Below are positions 52,088 through 60,613 of a DNA stretch of 64,000 bases, piece by piece (the first letter of the stretch is position 1; every line of letters begins with the position of its first letter). Under the pieces are notes generated by a model. The model did not search any database. It was not told where the DNA came from and saw only the letters and a program-made list of their open reading frames with translations. Position numbers and translations under genes: made by a program. Origin of the DNA: Planctomycetia bacterium (GTDB taxonomy: Bacteria; Planctomycetota; Planctomycetia; Pirellulales; Thermoguttaceae). The stretch lies in contig JAUNBK010000005.1 in NCBI GenBank assembly GCA_030527105.1, positions 1-64,000 on the forward strand. Direction: 5' to 3'.

Positions 52088-52580
52088 TGTTTGCCTCTCC
52101 GTCAGCCTCCCCATCAGCCTCCCCATCGTTGTCGTGCAGCCCCTCTGGCGGAAGGATGCCGATGCGCGATAAGCACTCACACTCCGCAAATCTCATCTCA
52201 CGAATGTCCTCGTCCTCATGATCATCGTACCCGAGCAGGTGGAGCGCACCATGGATAACGTAGAGGAGAATCTCTTTCTGCACGTCCCACGCTCCAGCGA
52301 CTTTTTCGGCTTCGCGCCGCGCCGTATCGACACTCAGAACGATTTCCCCCTCGAGAATCTGCGGGGAGTCGGACAGGGGGAACGTCACGACGTCGGTGGG
52401 ATAGTCGTGGTGGAGAAATTTCCGATTGATCTCGTGAATCGCCTCGTCATTCAGGAGAGCGACGCTGATTTCCGCGGTCGCGACCCCACCCAGCTTCAGC
52501 GTCTCCTCGACAGCCAGGCACACGAGAGCCTCGTCTATGTCGACCGAATCTTGGTCGTTGGCAATTTCAACTTGAATCAT
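52080..52580 (-). CDS. ybeY: Endoribonuclease YbeY
   Basis: A metal-dependent single-strand endoribonuclease of 166 residues for rRNA maturation and ribosome quality control. The zinc-binding motif HGALHLLGYDDHEDEDIREM (HxxxHxxxxxH) lies near residue 110. NRKFLHHDYPTDVVTFPLSDS is also typical. The C-terminus ends in three acidic DGEA repeats, which are not part of the fold. It is translationally coupled to the downstream corC-like gene by an 8-nt overlap. Confidence 0.95.
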   Translation of the reverse strand: MIQVEIANDQDSVDIDEALVCLAVEETLKLGGVATAEISVALLNDEAIHEINRKFLHHDYPTDVVTFPLSDSPQILEGEIVLSVDTARREAEKVAGAWDVQKEILLYVIHGALHLLGYDDHEDEDIREMRFAECECLSRIGILPPEGLHDNDGEADGEADGEANND

Positions 52581-52639
52581 GCGTAAGAATCTTCCAATCG
52601 TCCCTCAACGTTTAAGCTCACCTCAATGCTTGCTACACT

Positions 52640-52744
52640 TTATAACACTTCGCGTTGAAATTTCCGATTCCGCCCGCCGCTGGAGCTACGCAGCACGGCT
52701 CCCCAAACGTTGTGCAGAAACGGGAATTAAAACACGACGAGTAT
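52640..52744 (-). repeat. Dispersed TATA-ended inverted-repeat element, copy 8
   Basis: A full reverse copy (TTATAACACTTCGCG to ACGACGAGTAT), 59 nt upstream of the ybeY start. Confidence 0.85.
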
Positions 52745-52899
52745 GACCAAATTATAGCGCATTCGGGCAAAAAGTCAAGCCGAAAGAGGCATAAAGAGAC
52801 AAAAATCTTTATATTTCGCCAGAAATCTCGTCAAAAAACAAGTGGATAAAAATTCTCGCCAACAGCCTTGTGGGGTATTTCTTTTTTTGCAAAAACGTG

Positions 52900-52905
52900 T
52901 ATAAT
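52900..52905 (+). promoter_or_regulatory. -10 box for the 52956 gene cluster
   Basis: TATAAT preceded by GTG (GTGTATAAT), about 50 nt before the start. No -35 box matches well at the right distance. Confidence 0.4.
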
Positions 52906-52955
52906 GGTGGGTAAGTCGTTTTGATACCGTTCTGTTTTCACAAAACAAGCAAGTT

Positions 52956-53567
52956 ATGATAGAACACAACCCCAACCCAACCTCCGAATCGTTGAAAAAC
53001 CCCTCCTTTGCAGCGTTCCTCGCGTGGCTCGTCCCCGGTTTGGGACACTACTACCAGGGACGCACGGCGAAAGCGATCTTGTTCGCAATCCTGATCTGGA
53101 CTACGTTCATTGTGGGAGTCATTTTGTCCTCTTCTCCCACCATGGGACCTGGGCGTGCTGTCTTTGTTTCTATGCGTCGCGGAGAAGTTCGATACTACTT
53201 TTTGACGCAAATCTGGGCGGGCGCTCCTGCTTTGCCCGCCGTCCTCCAATATTATCTCGATCCAACGGGCGAGGAACCGATTCTCAATGGTTTTATGGCG
53301 CCGCCCGTCGCGTCGTCGGGGAGAAATGATCAACCCTCCGACCTGCCGACGCTCAACAATCTCAAAAAGGAGATGAATCGACGATTTGAACTGGGGACAA
53401 TCTTCACTATGACGGCGGGGCTGCTCAACCTCTTCGTTATTTTTGACGCTTGGTGGGGTCCTGTCGACGAGAGAAAAAAGGTCCAGGAGGAAGAGAAAAA
53501 ACGCGGATTCTTCGCGAGACTCTTCGGAATGTTGCGTGAAAAGCTGTTTGGAAAAAAGGAGGCTTAA
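52956..53567 (+). CDS. DUF6677-like membrane protein
   Basis: A 203-residue protein with an N-terminal helix pair (NPSFAAFLAWLVPGLGHYYQGRTAKAILFAILIWTTFIVGVIL). A central segment with an YQGRTAKA turn resembles TM2/DUF6677 proteins of planctomycetes. A third helix (GTIFTMTAGLLNLFVIFDAWW) and a Lys-rich basic tail end it. The function is unknown. It starts 50 nt after a TATAAT box and is followed by a small membrane gene after 3 nt, probably one operon. Confidence 0.75.
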   Translation: MIEHNPNPTSESLKNPSFAAFLAWLVPGLGHYYQGRTAKAILFAILIWTTFIVGVILSSSPTMGPGRAVFVSMRRGEVRYYFLTQIWAGAPALPAVLQYYLDPTGEEPILNGFMAPPVASSGRNDQPSDLPTLNNLKKEMNRRFELGTIFTMTAGLLNLFVIFDAWWGPVDERKKVQEEEKKRGFFARLFGMLREKLFGKKEA

Positions 53568-53570
53568 TAT

Positions 53571-53762
53571 ATGTTCGGTTCGATTGTGTCGGGTAGCTGC
53601 GATTTGTTGTGCGCCTTTTATCTCATTGCGGTTGTGAGTTTGGTTTATGCGGGGACGCGCCACGAAAAAATGAAGGAAATCTTCTCAGATGCCTTCCGCA
53701 TCATGATGTGGATATCGGGTTTTTCCATTGCGGTTCTCATTCTCATGTTTGTCCTTTTCTAA
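53571..53762 (+). CDS. Small membrane protein (63 residues)
   Basis: Two transmembrane helices (IVSGSCDLLCAFYLIAVVSLVYAG and FRIMMWISGFSIAVLILMFVLF) joined by a short charged turn (TRHEKMKEIF). It starts after a strong AAAGGAGG site, 3 nt from the previous stop, so it is translated with it. No family is recognised. Confidence 0.75.
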   Translation: MFGSIVSGSCDLLCAFYLIAVVSLVYAGTRHEKMKEIFSDAFRIMMWISGFSIAVLILMFVLF

Positions 53763-53807
53763 TGTCGTGATAATTGAGCACGAAGTTTGGCGAGTTGAAA
53801 GGCGTTT

Positions 53808-55151
53808 ATGCGTATAATCATCGTTGGTGCCGGGACGGTTGGTGAGTCGATTGCGAGGACGTTGTGCTCGCACCACCACGATGTGACGATAATCGACAAA
53901 ACACCCGGAAAGCTGGAGGCGCTCAATAATTCTCTCGACGCCCTGGTTCTCGAGGGGAACGGATCGCACGCGTCTGTTCTGTTTCAAGCAGATGCGATGA
54001 ATGCCGACTTGTGCCTCGCGCTCACGAACTCGGACGAGGTCAATTTGGTCGTCGCAAGCCTCGCGAAGGCTATGGGGACGCGTCGCACGGTCGCGAGAGT
54101 TTATGCGCCGCTTGCGAATAATCTCGTCGCGTTTGACTATTGCGAGCATTTCGACATTGATAAAATCATCAGTCTCGAACAACTGACGGCGTTGCGTTTG
54201 TCGCACGAAATCGACCAATTCACGGAAGCGCTTAATTTGGAGACGTATTTGTACGGAGACATTGAGCTGATGGAGTTCGAGATCCAAGATGGCGCAAAAA
54301 GCGTCGGGGTTCGGATTCGCGATTTGTCGTTTCCTTCGAATGTGCGCGTCGGCTCGATTCTTCGCAACGGCGTGAATTTTATCCCTCGCGCAGACGATCT
54401 TTTGAATCCCGGCGACCAAATAACGCTCTTTGGCGAGCACGACAGCTTGATCCGCACGCGCAAAAACCTTGGTGGGGAGCCGCCTCAAACGAAAAATATC
54501 ATCATTGCCGGTGGGGGCGAAACCGGCTTGCATCTCGCGCAGCTCATCCAGAAGCGCCACCACGTTCGTTTGCTCGAGACCGATTTGGAGCGCTGCCACC
54601 ATTTGGCGTCCGTTTTGGATCGCAATGTCGAAGTCGTGAATATTGACGTTCAATGCCGATCGGCTCTCGAAGAAGAGCGCGTTGGTGCCGCTGACGTTTT
54701 TGTCGCTTGCACGGGCTACGACGAAAACAACCTTTTAGTCTGCGTCGAGGCGAAGGAATTGGGGGCGGAGAGGGTTTATTCCGTGATTAATCGTGCCGAC
54801 TATGGGAACGTGATTACGAAGTTGGGAATCGATTTTTGCGTGAGTCCTCGCGAGGAGGCGGGGCGCAAAGTCCTCAATTTCCTCAACACGGGTGCCATCA
54901 TTTCCAACGATGGAATCTTTGGGGACAAAATTCGGCTTTTGGAGATCAAGGTTGAAAAAGGATCGTTGGTCTCCTCTACGCCGTTGCGCCACGTCGGTCT
55001 GCCGCCGCAATGTATCGTCGTCGCGGCAGTTCATCATGGCAGCGTCAGCGTCCCTGGGGCAGATTTTACCTTTCGCGAAGGAGACACTGCCGTGGTGATT
55101 ACTCACAACCAGCATCTTGAGCAGGTTTTGGACAAATTCGAATCGCGCTAG
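53808..55151 (+). CDS. trkA: K+ uptake regulatory NAD-binding protein TrkA
   Basis: A cytosolic regulator of Trk/Ktr potassium channels, 447 residues with two tandem RCK modules. The first RCK begins MRIIIVGAGTVGESIARTL with an NAD(H)-binding DKTPGKLEAL region and LEGNGSHASVLFQADAMNADLCLALTNSDEVNLVVASLAK. The second starts near residue 229 with IIIAGGGETGLHLAQLI. TrkA_C segments follow each (LNPGDQITLFGEHDSL; FREGDTAVVITHNQHLEQV). No trkH is beside it in this window; it may be elsewhere. Confidence 0.93.
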   Translation: MRIIIVGAGTVGESIARTLCSHHHDVTIIDKTPGKLEALNNSLDALVLEGNGSHASVLFQADAMNADLCLALTNSDEVNLVVASLAKAMGTRRTVARVYAPLANNLVAFDYCEHFDIDKIISLEQLTALRLSHEIDQFTEALNLETYLYGDIELMEFEIQDGAKSVGVRIRDLSFPSNVRVGSILRNGVNFIPRADDLLNPGDQITLFGEHDSLIRTRKNLGGEPPQTKNIIIAGGGETGLHLAQLIQKRHHVRLLETDLERCHHLASVLDRNVEVVNIDVQCRSALEEERVGAADVFVACTGYDENNLLVCVEAKELGAERVYSVINRADYGNVITKLGIDFCVSPREEAGRKVLNFLNTGAIISNDGIFGDKIRLLEIKVEKGSLVSSTPLRHVGLPPQCIVVAAVHHGSVSVPGADFTFREGDTAVVITHNQHLEQVLDKFESR

Positions 55152-55180
55152 GCTGAGGTGCGCGAGAGGGAGAACGATTC

Positions 55181-56107
55181 ATGTGCAGCACTTCGGATTT
55201 GAACGCACCGTTGGTTTCTATCGTCGTTTGTACTTTTCGACGACCTCGTCAAATCGGGGAGTGTTTGGACTCGCTTGTTGCGCAGGAGACGCCGCGTTCG
55301 TATGAAATTGTCGTCGTTGAGAACGACGTGTCGCAAGAGTCGCGAAGCGTGGTGGAGAGCAGGGTAGAGAGCGCGCAATGCCGAGGGGTTGAGGTTCGCT
55401 ACGTGTGCGAGCCGAAACGGGGGTTGGCTCCCGCTCGAAATCGTTGTGTCGCCGAGGCTCGGGGGGAGTTCATCGCCTTTTTGGACGACGACGAAACGGC
55501 ACAGCCCGACTGGCTCGAACAATTAATGCGTGTCCAAAATCAATTCGACGCAGACGCAGTCTACGGCGTGGTGGAGCCGATTTTTGCAGAGAATTTCCCC
55601 GAGTACCTCAAACGAACGCAGCTCTACTCGTATCTCGCTCCACCCACGAAAGAACCTTATCCCACGGAAGATTTTTGCACCAACACGGTCCTTTTGCGCA
55701 AGAGCGCGTTGGATCGCACGCCTGTTTTTGACGATCGTTTCTCGCGTATTGGTTTGGAGGACACGGATCTTGCCGTCTATTTTTTGATGAATGCCCGCAA
55801 AACATACCGCGCGCCGCTTGCGATTGTGCGTGAGTTCCAACCACTTTCGCGAGGGCGTTGGTTCTATCATTTCGAGCGCTGGATGCGTTGCGGAGTTGGG
55901 TTGGGAATTTTGGGGCGCAAAAACTTCGGACGAATCGCAGGCGCGCAATTTTTACTCAAACGTTGCGCGCGATTGTGGCGGTTCGTTTTCGATTTTTCTC
56001 GCTGGTGCCGCGAGTGTCGAGCCAATTTGGCGGATATTTCGTTTGAAATTGCCATCCAGATTGGGTTCGTCCTCTATTTCCTCGGCATCCGGTGGAAAGG
56101 ATATTGA
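55181..56107 (+). CDS. Family 2 glycosyltransferase
   Basis: A 308-residue GT-A fold transferase. The nucleotide-sugar site opens with LVSIVVCTFRRPRQIGECLDSLVAQ, the DXD-like metal motif is FIAFLDDDETAQPDWLEQLM, and EFQPLSRGRWFYHFERWMRCG follows. The C-terminus ends in a helix (FEIAIQIGFVLYFLGIRWKG), suggesting loose membrane attachment. It begins 30 nt after trkA with GAGAGGGAGAACG before the ATG. The acceptor and sugar cannot be read, and no polysaccharide cluster is nearby. Confidence 0.88.
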   Translation: MCSTSDLNAPLVSIVVCTFRRPRQIGECLDSLVAQETPRSYEIVVVENDVSQESRSVVESRVESAQCRGVEVRYVCEPKRGLAPARNRCVAEARGEFIAFLDDDETAQPDWLEQLMRVQNQFDADAVYGVVEPIFAENFPEYLKRTQLYSYLAPPTKEPYPTEDFCTNTVLLRKSALDRTPVFDDRFSRIGLEDTDLAVYFLMNARKTYRAPLAIVREFQPLSRGRWFYHFERWMRCGVGLGILGRKNFGRIAGAQFLLKRCARLWRFVFDFSRWCRECRANLADISFEIAIQIGFVLYFLGIRWKGY

Positions 56108-56175
56108 CACTTTTTCATGGGACGCATCTCAAGGAAAGCGCCCCATTTGAGCTTGACAATCGACCAATCGAGCGA

Positions 56176-56571
56176 TTATGAAATTCTTTTCACGTAATTG
56201 TAGTGAGGCTCGGATTCTTTGCGAATCTCATTGGGCGTCTTTTGGAAGTGGCGCTGCATGGTGACACATAAGTGCGCGACGGTTTTGAAACCGGATTGTT
56301 CCGCGACGTCAGCCAACTTGAGGTGAGTCGTCCTCAAGAGGTGCCTGGCACGGGCAGCCTGACGAGAAAGAATCTCATAGTGGAGCGACGAATTCGCCAG
56401 CTTTTGAAACTTACGCTCCAACGTACGACGAGGAAGTCCCGTCGCTTCCAAAATGTCCTTAATCCGAAGTCCCTCACACGCGCGTTCTTCAATTATTTGC
56501 ATGACTTGCGCGATTTCCGGGTCATCGATTTGTGACGGTTGAACTCGCTCTTTCAAGTTAGTTGTTGTCAT
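56176..56571 (-). CDS. AraC-family DNA-binding protein, HTH domain only
   Basis: A 131-residue protein that consists of the double helix-turn-helix AraC/XylS domain and nothing else. The first HTH has RIKDILEATGLPRRTLERKFQKL, and the second LKLADVAEQSGFKTVAHLCVTMQRHFQKTPNEIRKE. Planctomycete relatives usually have a long sugar-sensing N-terminal part (XylR type), which is missing here. Either it is a stand-alone regulator or a fragment. The start at 56571 lacks an obvious strong binding site. A copy of the dispersed element lies 66 nt upstream. Confidence 0.82.
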   Translation of the reverse strand: MTTTNLKERVQPSQIDDPEIAQVMQIIEERACEGLRIKDILEATGLPRRTLERKFQKLANSSLHYEILSRQAARARHLLRTTHLKLADVAEQSGFKTVAHLCVTMQRHFQKTPNEIRKESEPHYNYVKRIS

Positions 56572-56637
56572 TTTCTCTTTTCCTATAACGTTGTTTTCCG
56601 CGACAAGCGGGGAGTAAAATTAAACGGGACTAAAAAC

Positions 56638-56744
56638 TATGCACATCGTCCTTTAAAATTCCCGTTTTACGCGACGTTTTGCGAGCCGTGGTGCGAAGCT
56701 CCGACGGCGAACGGAACGGGATATTCCAACGCGAAGTATTATAA
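56638..56744 (+). repeat. Dispersed TATA-ended inverted-repeat element, copy 9
   Basis: A full forward copy (TATGCACATCGTCC to GAAGTATTATAA) upstream of the AraC-type gene. The remaining 56745-56989 shows only a C-run/T-run (56887-56905) and no gene. Confidence 0.85.
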
Positions 56745-56989
56745 CTTGCTCACTCACGTCTATAGAGTTGCGCAGATGATAAAAAACCGCCATATTATTT
56801 CAGTAGAAAAGTTTTTTAGTGAGAAAAATTTTTTGGACCTGCGTACCTCGGCGGCGACGAGACAAAATTTTTGAGAAAATCGGTTCTCCCCCCCTTGTTT
56901 TTTTTGTGGAATCTGATATCATGTTCTCTCGTAAGGTGATGGGATTGGGCGATTCCTGTGATGGTTTTGTCTTGACTTTCTCTTGCAAT

Positions 56990-57073
56990 GCGGAAGTGGC
57001 GGAATTGGCAGACGCGTTAGGTTGAGGGCCTAATGAAGGTAACTTCGTGCAGGTTCAAGTCCTGTCTTCCGCA
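56990..57073 (+). tRNA. tRNA-Leu (anticodon GAG)
   Basis: Class II tRNA of 84 nt. Acceptor GCGGAAG pairs with CTTCCGC, and a D arm follows (GGCGGAATTGGCAGACGC). The anticodon loop TTGAGGG gives GAG and decodes CUC/CUU. A variable arm (AATGAAGGTAACTTCGT) and T arm GCAGGTTCAAGTCCTGT follow, with discriminator A. CCA is not encoded. Confidence 0.95.
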
Positions 57074-57082
57074 TTAAAATTT

Positions 57083-57129
57083 TAGTCCAGATTGAGTCTT
57101 GTATGAGAAACGATCCGGACTATTTTTTT
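57083..57129 (+). terminator. Terminator after tRNA-Leu
   Basis: TAGTCC (57083-57088) and GGACTA (57117-57122) with a further GAT/ATC pair enclose a long loop and are followed by a T run. Confidence 0.6.
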
Positions 57130-57184
57130 GCCCCAAGCTCTTTTTTATACCAAGATATCCCTCAAGCGTGAGATTCTCGAAATA

Positions 57185-58471
57185 TCAATGAAATCTCGGC
57201 TCGAAATCCAACGACGCGAGAATCTTCTTCCCAAAAACGTCGTGCGCGTCGACGTGCAGTTTCCCCTCTCTGACGACACCATGAATCACGGTCGGGATTT
57301 GTTCAGGGCGACAACCGCCGCCGACGATTTGAGTCCATGGGCGTTCCTCCGTTGGAGCGTCGACACGAAATACGTGCGTGTGTGCCGCGACGACCAGTTG
57401 GACGTTGTAGCGCTTGAGCGCCGGTCCCCACAAATCCGCGCCGAGTTTTTTCCACGCAGAGAAACCCGTCTCGAGTGTGCCTGGATTGGCTTTGGGGTTC
57501 GCGTCGAAAAGTGGAATGTGGCAGAACGCGACGACAAATGGCGCAGTTTTCACGGCGTCCGTCTCCATGATGTACTCAAGCCACTCACGTTGAAGGGCGA
57601 TATGCTGCTCGAAATCGGCAAGTCCGCCCCACTCCCGTCGAAAATCGGGTTTATCCTCTCCCGTATCGAGACCGATGAGCGCCAAATCGCCTTTTCGCAC
57701 GGCAAAATTATACCCAAGCGCGTCGAATTGAATATTTTCGTGTTTCCACGTTGGGAGAAAACGAGGCAGATTTCGCACCCACGTTCCACGCGCATCGTGG
57801 TTGCCTCGCACAAAAAGGAGGGGATTCTCCTGCGCAAACGCTCTTCCGGCGGGGTGAAAAATCGCATTGCGTATCGTCTCCACCTGGTTGATATAGTGGA
57901 CAAGATCTCCATTCCAAACGGTATAATCCGCGCCGAGGTCGTCGACTTTCGCCAAGACTTCAGCCAAAACGTCTTGGTACTCGTGCGTGTCATTTATCAC
58001 GGAAAAAGACGCAGCCTCTGCATTTTTTCCCGGCGTTGTGAACGATCTCACCTCGGTATATTCCGGCTCACGCTGCTTGATGCTATAGGCATATTTGAAA
58101 TCCACCAAAGCTGAGGCGGCACGATAATAATATCGTGTGTTGGGCTGGAGATTTTTGATCCGAATGGCAATAACGAGGTCATCGTACGGATTCAGACCGA
58201 GGACGGAGCCGGTCGCACGCTGGTCGAGATTGTCGGGAGAAGTTCCCCATTCTACCCAACCGGTTGCGGGGGCGGGAACCAGCCACACGACGGAGATCGA
58301 ATTCTCCGTGGGATTTTGAAGGACGCAAGGCGAGAGAAAGACACTCTGCGGGGCGCTTGGCTCTGCGCCCTTCTCCTCTCCCGCACAGAGAGCGCTGCCG
58401 TGCCCGAGCGCGACACTGGTCGCTCCGAGAACTCCTAAAAATTGTCGACGATTGGTGGTGAGTTGGGACAT
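57185..58471 (-). CDS. Tat-exported metallophosphoesterase
   Basis: A 428-residue exported phosphoesterase. The N-terminus MSQLTTNRRQFLGVLGATSVALG is a twin-arginine signal. A fibronectin-like segment (about 60-150) precedes a calcineurin-like domain that binds two metals, with NDTHEYQDVL, YTVWNGDLVHYINQ, RGNHDARG and FCHIPLFD then AHTHVFR. This layout resembles purple acid phosphatases. The substrate is unknown. It stands alone between the tRNA and repeat copy 10. A copy of the dispersed element lies 40 nt upstream. Confidence 0.88.
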   Translation of the reverse strand: MSQLTTNRRQFLGVLGATSVALGHGSALCAGEEKGAEPSAPQSVFLSPCVLQNPTENSISVVWLVPAPATGWVEWGTSPDNLDQRATGSVLGLNPYDDLVIAIRIKNLQPNTRYYYRAASALVDFKYAYSIKQREPEYTEVRSFTTPGKNAEAASFSVINDTHEYQDVLAEVLAKVDDLGADYTVWNGDLVHYINQVETIRNAIFHPAGRAFAQENPLLFVRGNHDARGTWVRNLPRFLPTWKHENIQFDALGYNFAVRKGDLALIGLDTGEDKPDFRREWGGLADFEQHIALQREWLEYIMETDAVKTAPFVVAFCHIPLFDANPKANPGTLETGFSAWKKLGADLWGPALKRYNVQLVVAAHTHVFRVDAPTEERPWTQIVGGGCRPEQIPTVIHGVVREGKLHVDAHDVFGKKILASLDFEPRFH

Positions 58472-58511
58472 AATGAACCTTTCTTAATGAATGATATGGT
58501 GGCATGAAAAG

Positions 58512-58613
58512 ACTTGCCGTACTTTCAAATCCAGTTTTCACGATGCGTGGCGAGCCGTGGTATGCGGCGCCACCAGCGGGCGGAACCGGAAATTTCAACG
58601 CAAGGTATTATAA
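58512..58613 (+). repeat. Dispersed TATA-ended inverted-repeat element, copy 10
   Basis: A forward copy with a diverged left end (TTGCCGTACTTTC instead of TATACTCATC) but a good right end (GGTATTATAA). Confidence 0.75.
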
Positions 58614-58650
58614 CAGAAAAAAAGACCGATGTCAAGTGAAACACTCAAAG

Positions 58651-58682
58651 TATACCGGCGTTCGAGATATACCGGCGTTCGA
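58651..58682 (+). repeat. Two tandem 17-bp units
   Basis: TATACCGGCGTTCGAGA is followed directly by a second TATACCGGCGTTCGA. It lies between repeat copy 10 and the xerD stop codon. Confidence 0.8.
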
Positions 58683-58761
58683 AGGGGCGAAAGCAAACCA
58701 GGCGAGCGTCCCCAGGGCTGCGCTGGCGTCATGTCCGCCAGAGACGCAGAGAAACGGCGAC

Positions 58762-59709
58762 TCACCCGCGCGGGTGGTACTTTTTGTGGATTGCCTTTAG
58801 GCGCTTGCCATCGACGTGCGTGTAGACCTGGGTCGTCATGATTTTCGCGTGTCCGAGCATCTCTTGCACCTGCCTCAAGTCGGCTCCGTTCACGAGCAAG
58901 TGCGTCGCGAAGCTGTGTCGCAAGGTGTGAGGGCTGATCTCCATACGAATCCCCGCTCGCGCGGCGTAGCGTTTGATAAGCTCCCAAATTCTGTGTCTGT
59001 CGAGGATGCGCCCATGATGAGACAAAAAGAGCCACTCTGGCTCCAAGCCGCTTCGAATCGCGCGACCCTCCAAGATGGGACGCTCTTCGTCCAAATAAAG
59101 CTCCACGGCGCGCACAGCTTGCTCGCCAATGGGGACGATGCGCTGCTTGTTTCCCTTTCCCACGCACTTGCAAAAGCGCTGTTCAAGATGAATGTCGCAA
59201 AGTTTCAAGGTCGAGATTTCCGACACTCGGCATCCCGTGGCGTAGAGCATTTCGAGCAACGCGCGGTCGCGATACCAAAGTCGATCCGCCTCGACCGGGG
59301 CGCTCAACAACGCATCCACCTGCGTCGGCGAGAGGAATTTGGGGACGCGCTCCCACAACTTTTGGCTCCCCAGAAGTGCCGCTTGGCTCTCCCCCGTGAC
59401 GCCCTCCATCTGGAGGTACTTGTAGAACAGCCGGAGCGACACGATGTGCCGAGCGAGCGTGGCGGGCGCGAGTTCCAACTCGTGCAGCCAATTCACGTAA
59501 CTCGCGAAATCACGAATCCGAAGCGATTGAAAGTCGCGATCATCAACCCAAATGAAGAATCGCTCCAAGTCCCGCCGATATGCCGCGACAGTATTCTCTG
59601 AGAGGTGGCACTCCCCGCTGCAATACGCGAGGAAGTTCTCCAGCCACAACGCTTTTGAGACCACAACCTTGAGAGGTCTGCGGCGTCCGCTCCCTTTTTT
59701 CTCGCTCAT
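58762..59709 (-). CDS. xerD: Tyrosine recombinase XerD
   Basis: A 315-residue site-specific recombinase that resolves chromosome dimers at dif. The core-binding domain (FLAYCSGECHLSENTVAAYRRDLERFF) is followed by the catalytic domain. This has the Arg of ATGCRVSEISTLKL, the Lys in GKGNKQRIVPIG, HTLRHSFATHLL, the His of LGHAKI and the nucleophile Tyr in TTQVYTHV. The start at 59709 is 22 nt after the RNase PH stop; a longer upstream form would overlap rph. It has the length and residues of XerC/XerD rather than an integrase, and it is not next to an attachment site. Confidence 0.93.
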   Translation of the reverse strand: MSEKKGSGRRRPLKVVVSKALWLENFLAYCSGECHLSENTVAAYRRDLERFFIWVDDRDFQSLRIRDFASYVNWLHELELAPATLARHIVSLRLFYKYLQMEGVTGESQAALLGSQKLWERVPKFLSPTQVDALLSAPVEADRLWYRDRALLEMLYATGCRVSEISTLKLCDIHLEQRFCKCVGKGNKQRIVPIGEQAVRAVELYLDEERPILEGRAIRSGLEPEWLFLSHHGRILDRHRIWELIKRYAARAGIRMEISPHTLRHSFATHLLVNGADLRQVQEMLGHAKIMTTQVYTHVDGKRLKAIHKKYHPRG

Positions 59710-59731
59710 TCTTCGTTTTTCCTTCGCTCTT

Positions 59732-60463
59732 CTACTGGCAAAAAAGCGCCTTTTGCTTCGCGATAAGCTCGTGGATTCCTTTTTTCGCAAGCCCAAGCAT
59801 CTGCGCGAGTTGGTTCTCGCTAAAGGTCGCCTCTTCTCCCGTCCCTTGGACTTCGACGAAACGATCTGCGTCCGTCATCACGATGTTCATGTCGACCTCT
59901 GCCTTGGCGTCCTCCTCATAGCAAAGATCGAGAAGCGGCACGCCATCGACAATCCCCACACTCACGGCGGCGAGAAAGGACTTCATCGGAAACCCAGGAT
60001 CGCCCGGCAAACGATTCGCGAACTCCTCAAGAGAGCGCAGGGCGTCGATCGCGGCAACGGCGGCTCCCGTCACGCTCAGCGTTCGCGTCCCGCCATCCGC
60101 CTGGAGAACGTCGCAATCCACATTGAGCATCCGAGGTCCCAACGCCTTCAAATCGATAGCCGCACGGAGACTTCTCCCCACAAGACGCTGAATTTCCACA
60201 GAACGCCCATCGATTTTCCCCGCCCGATCTCGACCTTTGCGCGGCGACGTACTCCCGGGAAGCATGTTGTACTCCGCCGTTGTCCAGCCTCGCGCCTCGT
60301 CGGGATTCATCCATGGTGGGAGCGATGCGGAGAGGGAAGCGGTGCAAAGAATCATCGTTTCGCCCGCACGAATCAAGACGCTCCCCGGCGTCTTTGACGT
60401 GAAACCACGCGTGATCGAAATCTCACGCACCTCGTTAAAATCTCTGCCGTCGCAACGTTTCAT
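59732..60463 (-). CDS. rph: Ribonuclease PH
   Basis: A phosphorolytic 3'-to-5' exoribonuclease for tRNA trimming, 243 residues. Family motifs are RAGETMILCTASL, GWTTAEYNMLPGST, RSLRAAIDLKALGPRMLNVDCDVLQADGGTRTLSVTG and LLDLCYEEDAKAEVDMNIVMT. The start MKRCDGRDFNEVRE at 60463 matches known N-termini; a longer form would add an unrelated 32 residues. It is transcribed with xerD (22 nt apart). Confidence 0.95.
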   Translation of the reverse strand: MKRCDGRDFNEVREISITRGFTSKTPGSVLIRAGETMILCTASLSASLPPWMNPDEARGWTTAEYNMLPGSTSPRKGRDRAGKIDGRSVEIQRLVGRSLRAAIDLKALGPRMLNVDCDVLQADGGTRTLSVTGAAVAAIDALRSLEEFANRLPGDPGFPMKSFLAAVSVGIVDGVPLLDLCYEEDAKAEVDMNIVMTDADRFVEVQGTGEEATFSENQLAQMLGLAKKGIHELIAKQKALFCQ

Positions 60464-60613
60464 GCGCCCTGCCTTTCGATGTTGCCAAGACGCTTCGTGA
60501 AAACACAAATCCACCAGAGCGCCAGCATATAAAGATGATGAGCATACACAGCACCCCAAAGTCCCTCGAGAGTGACGAACTTTGGGTTTGAGCGTAAAAA
60601 TGGGGAACTCCCG

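Noticed and set aside
58762..59709. Phage or island integrase
   Set aside because: The length, position next to rph and residues fit XerD. No attachment site or island border lies near it.
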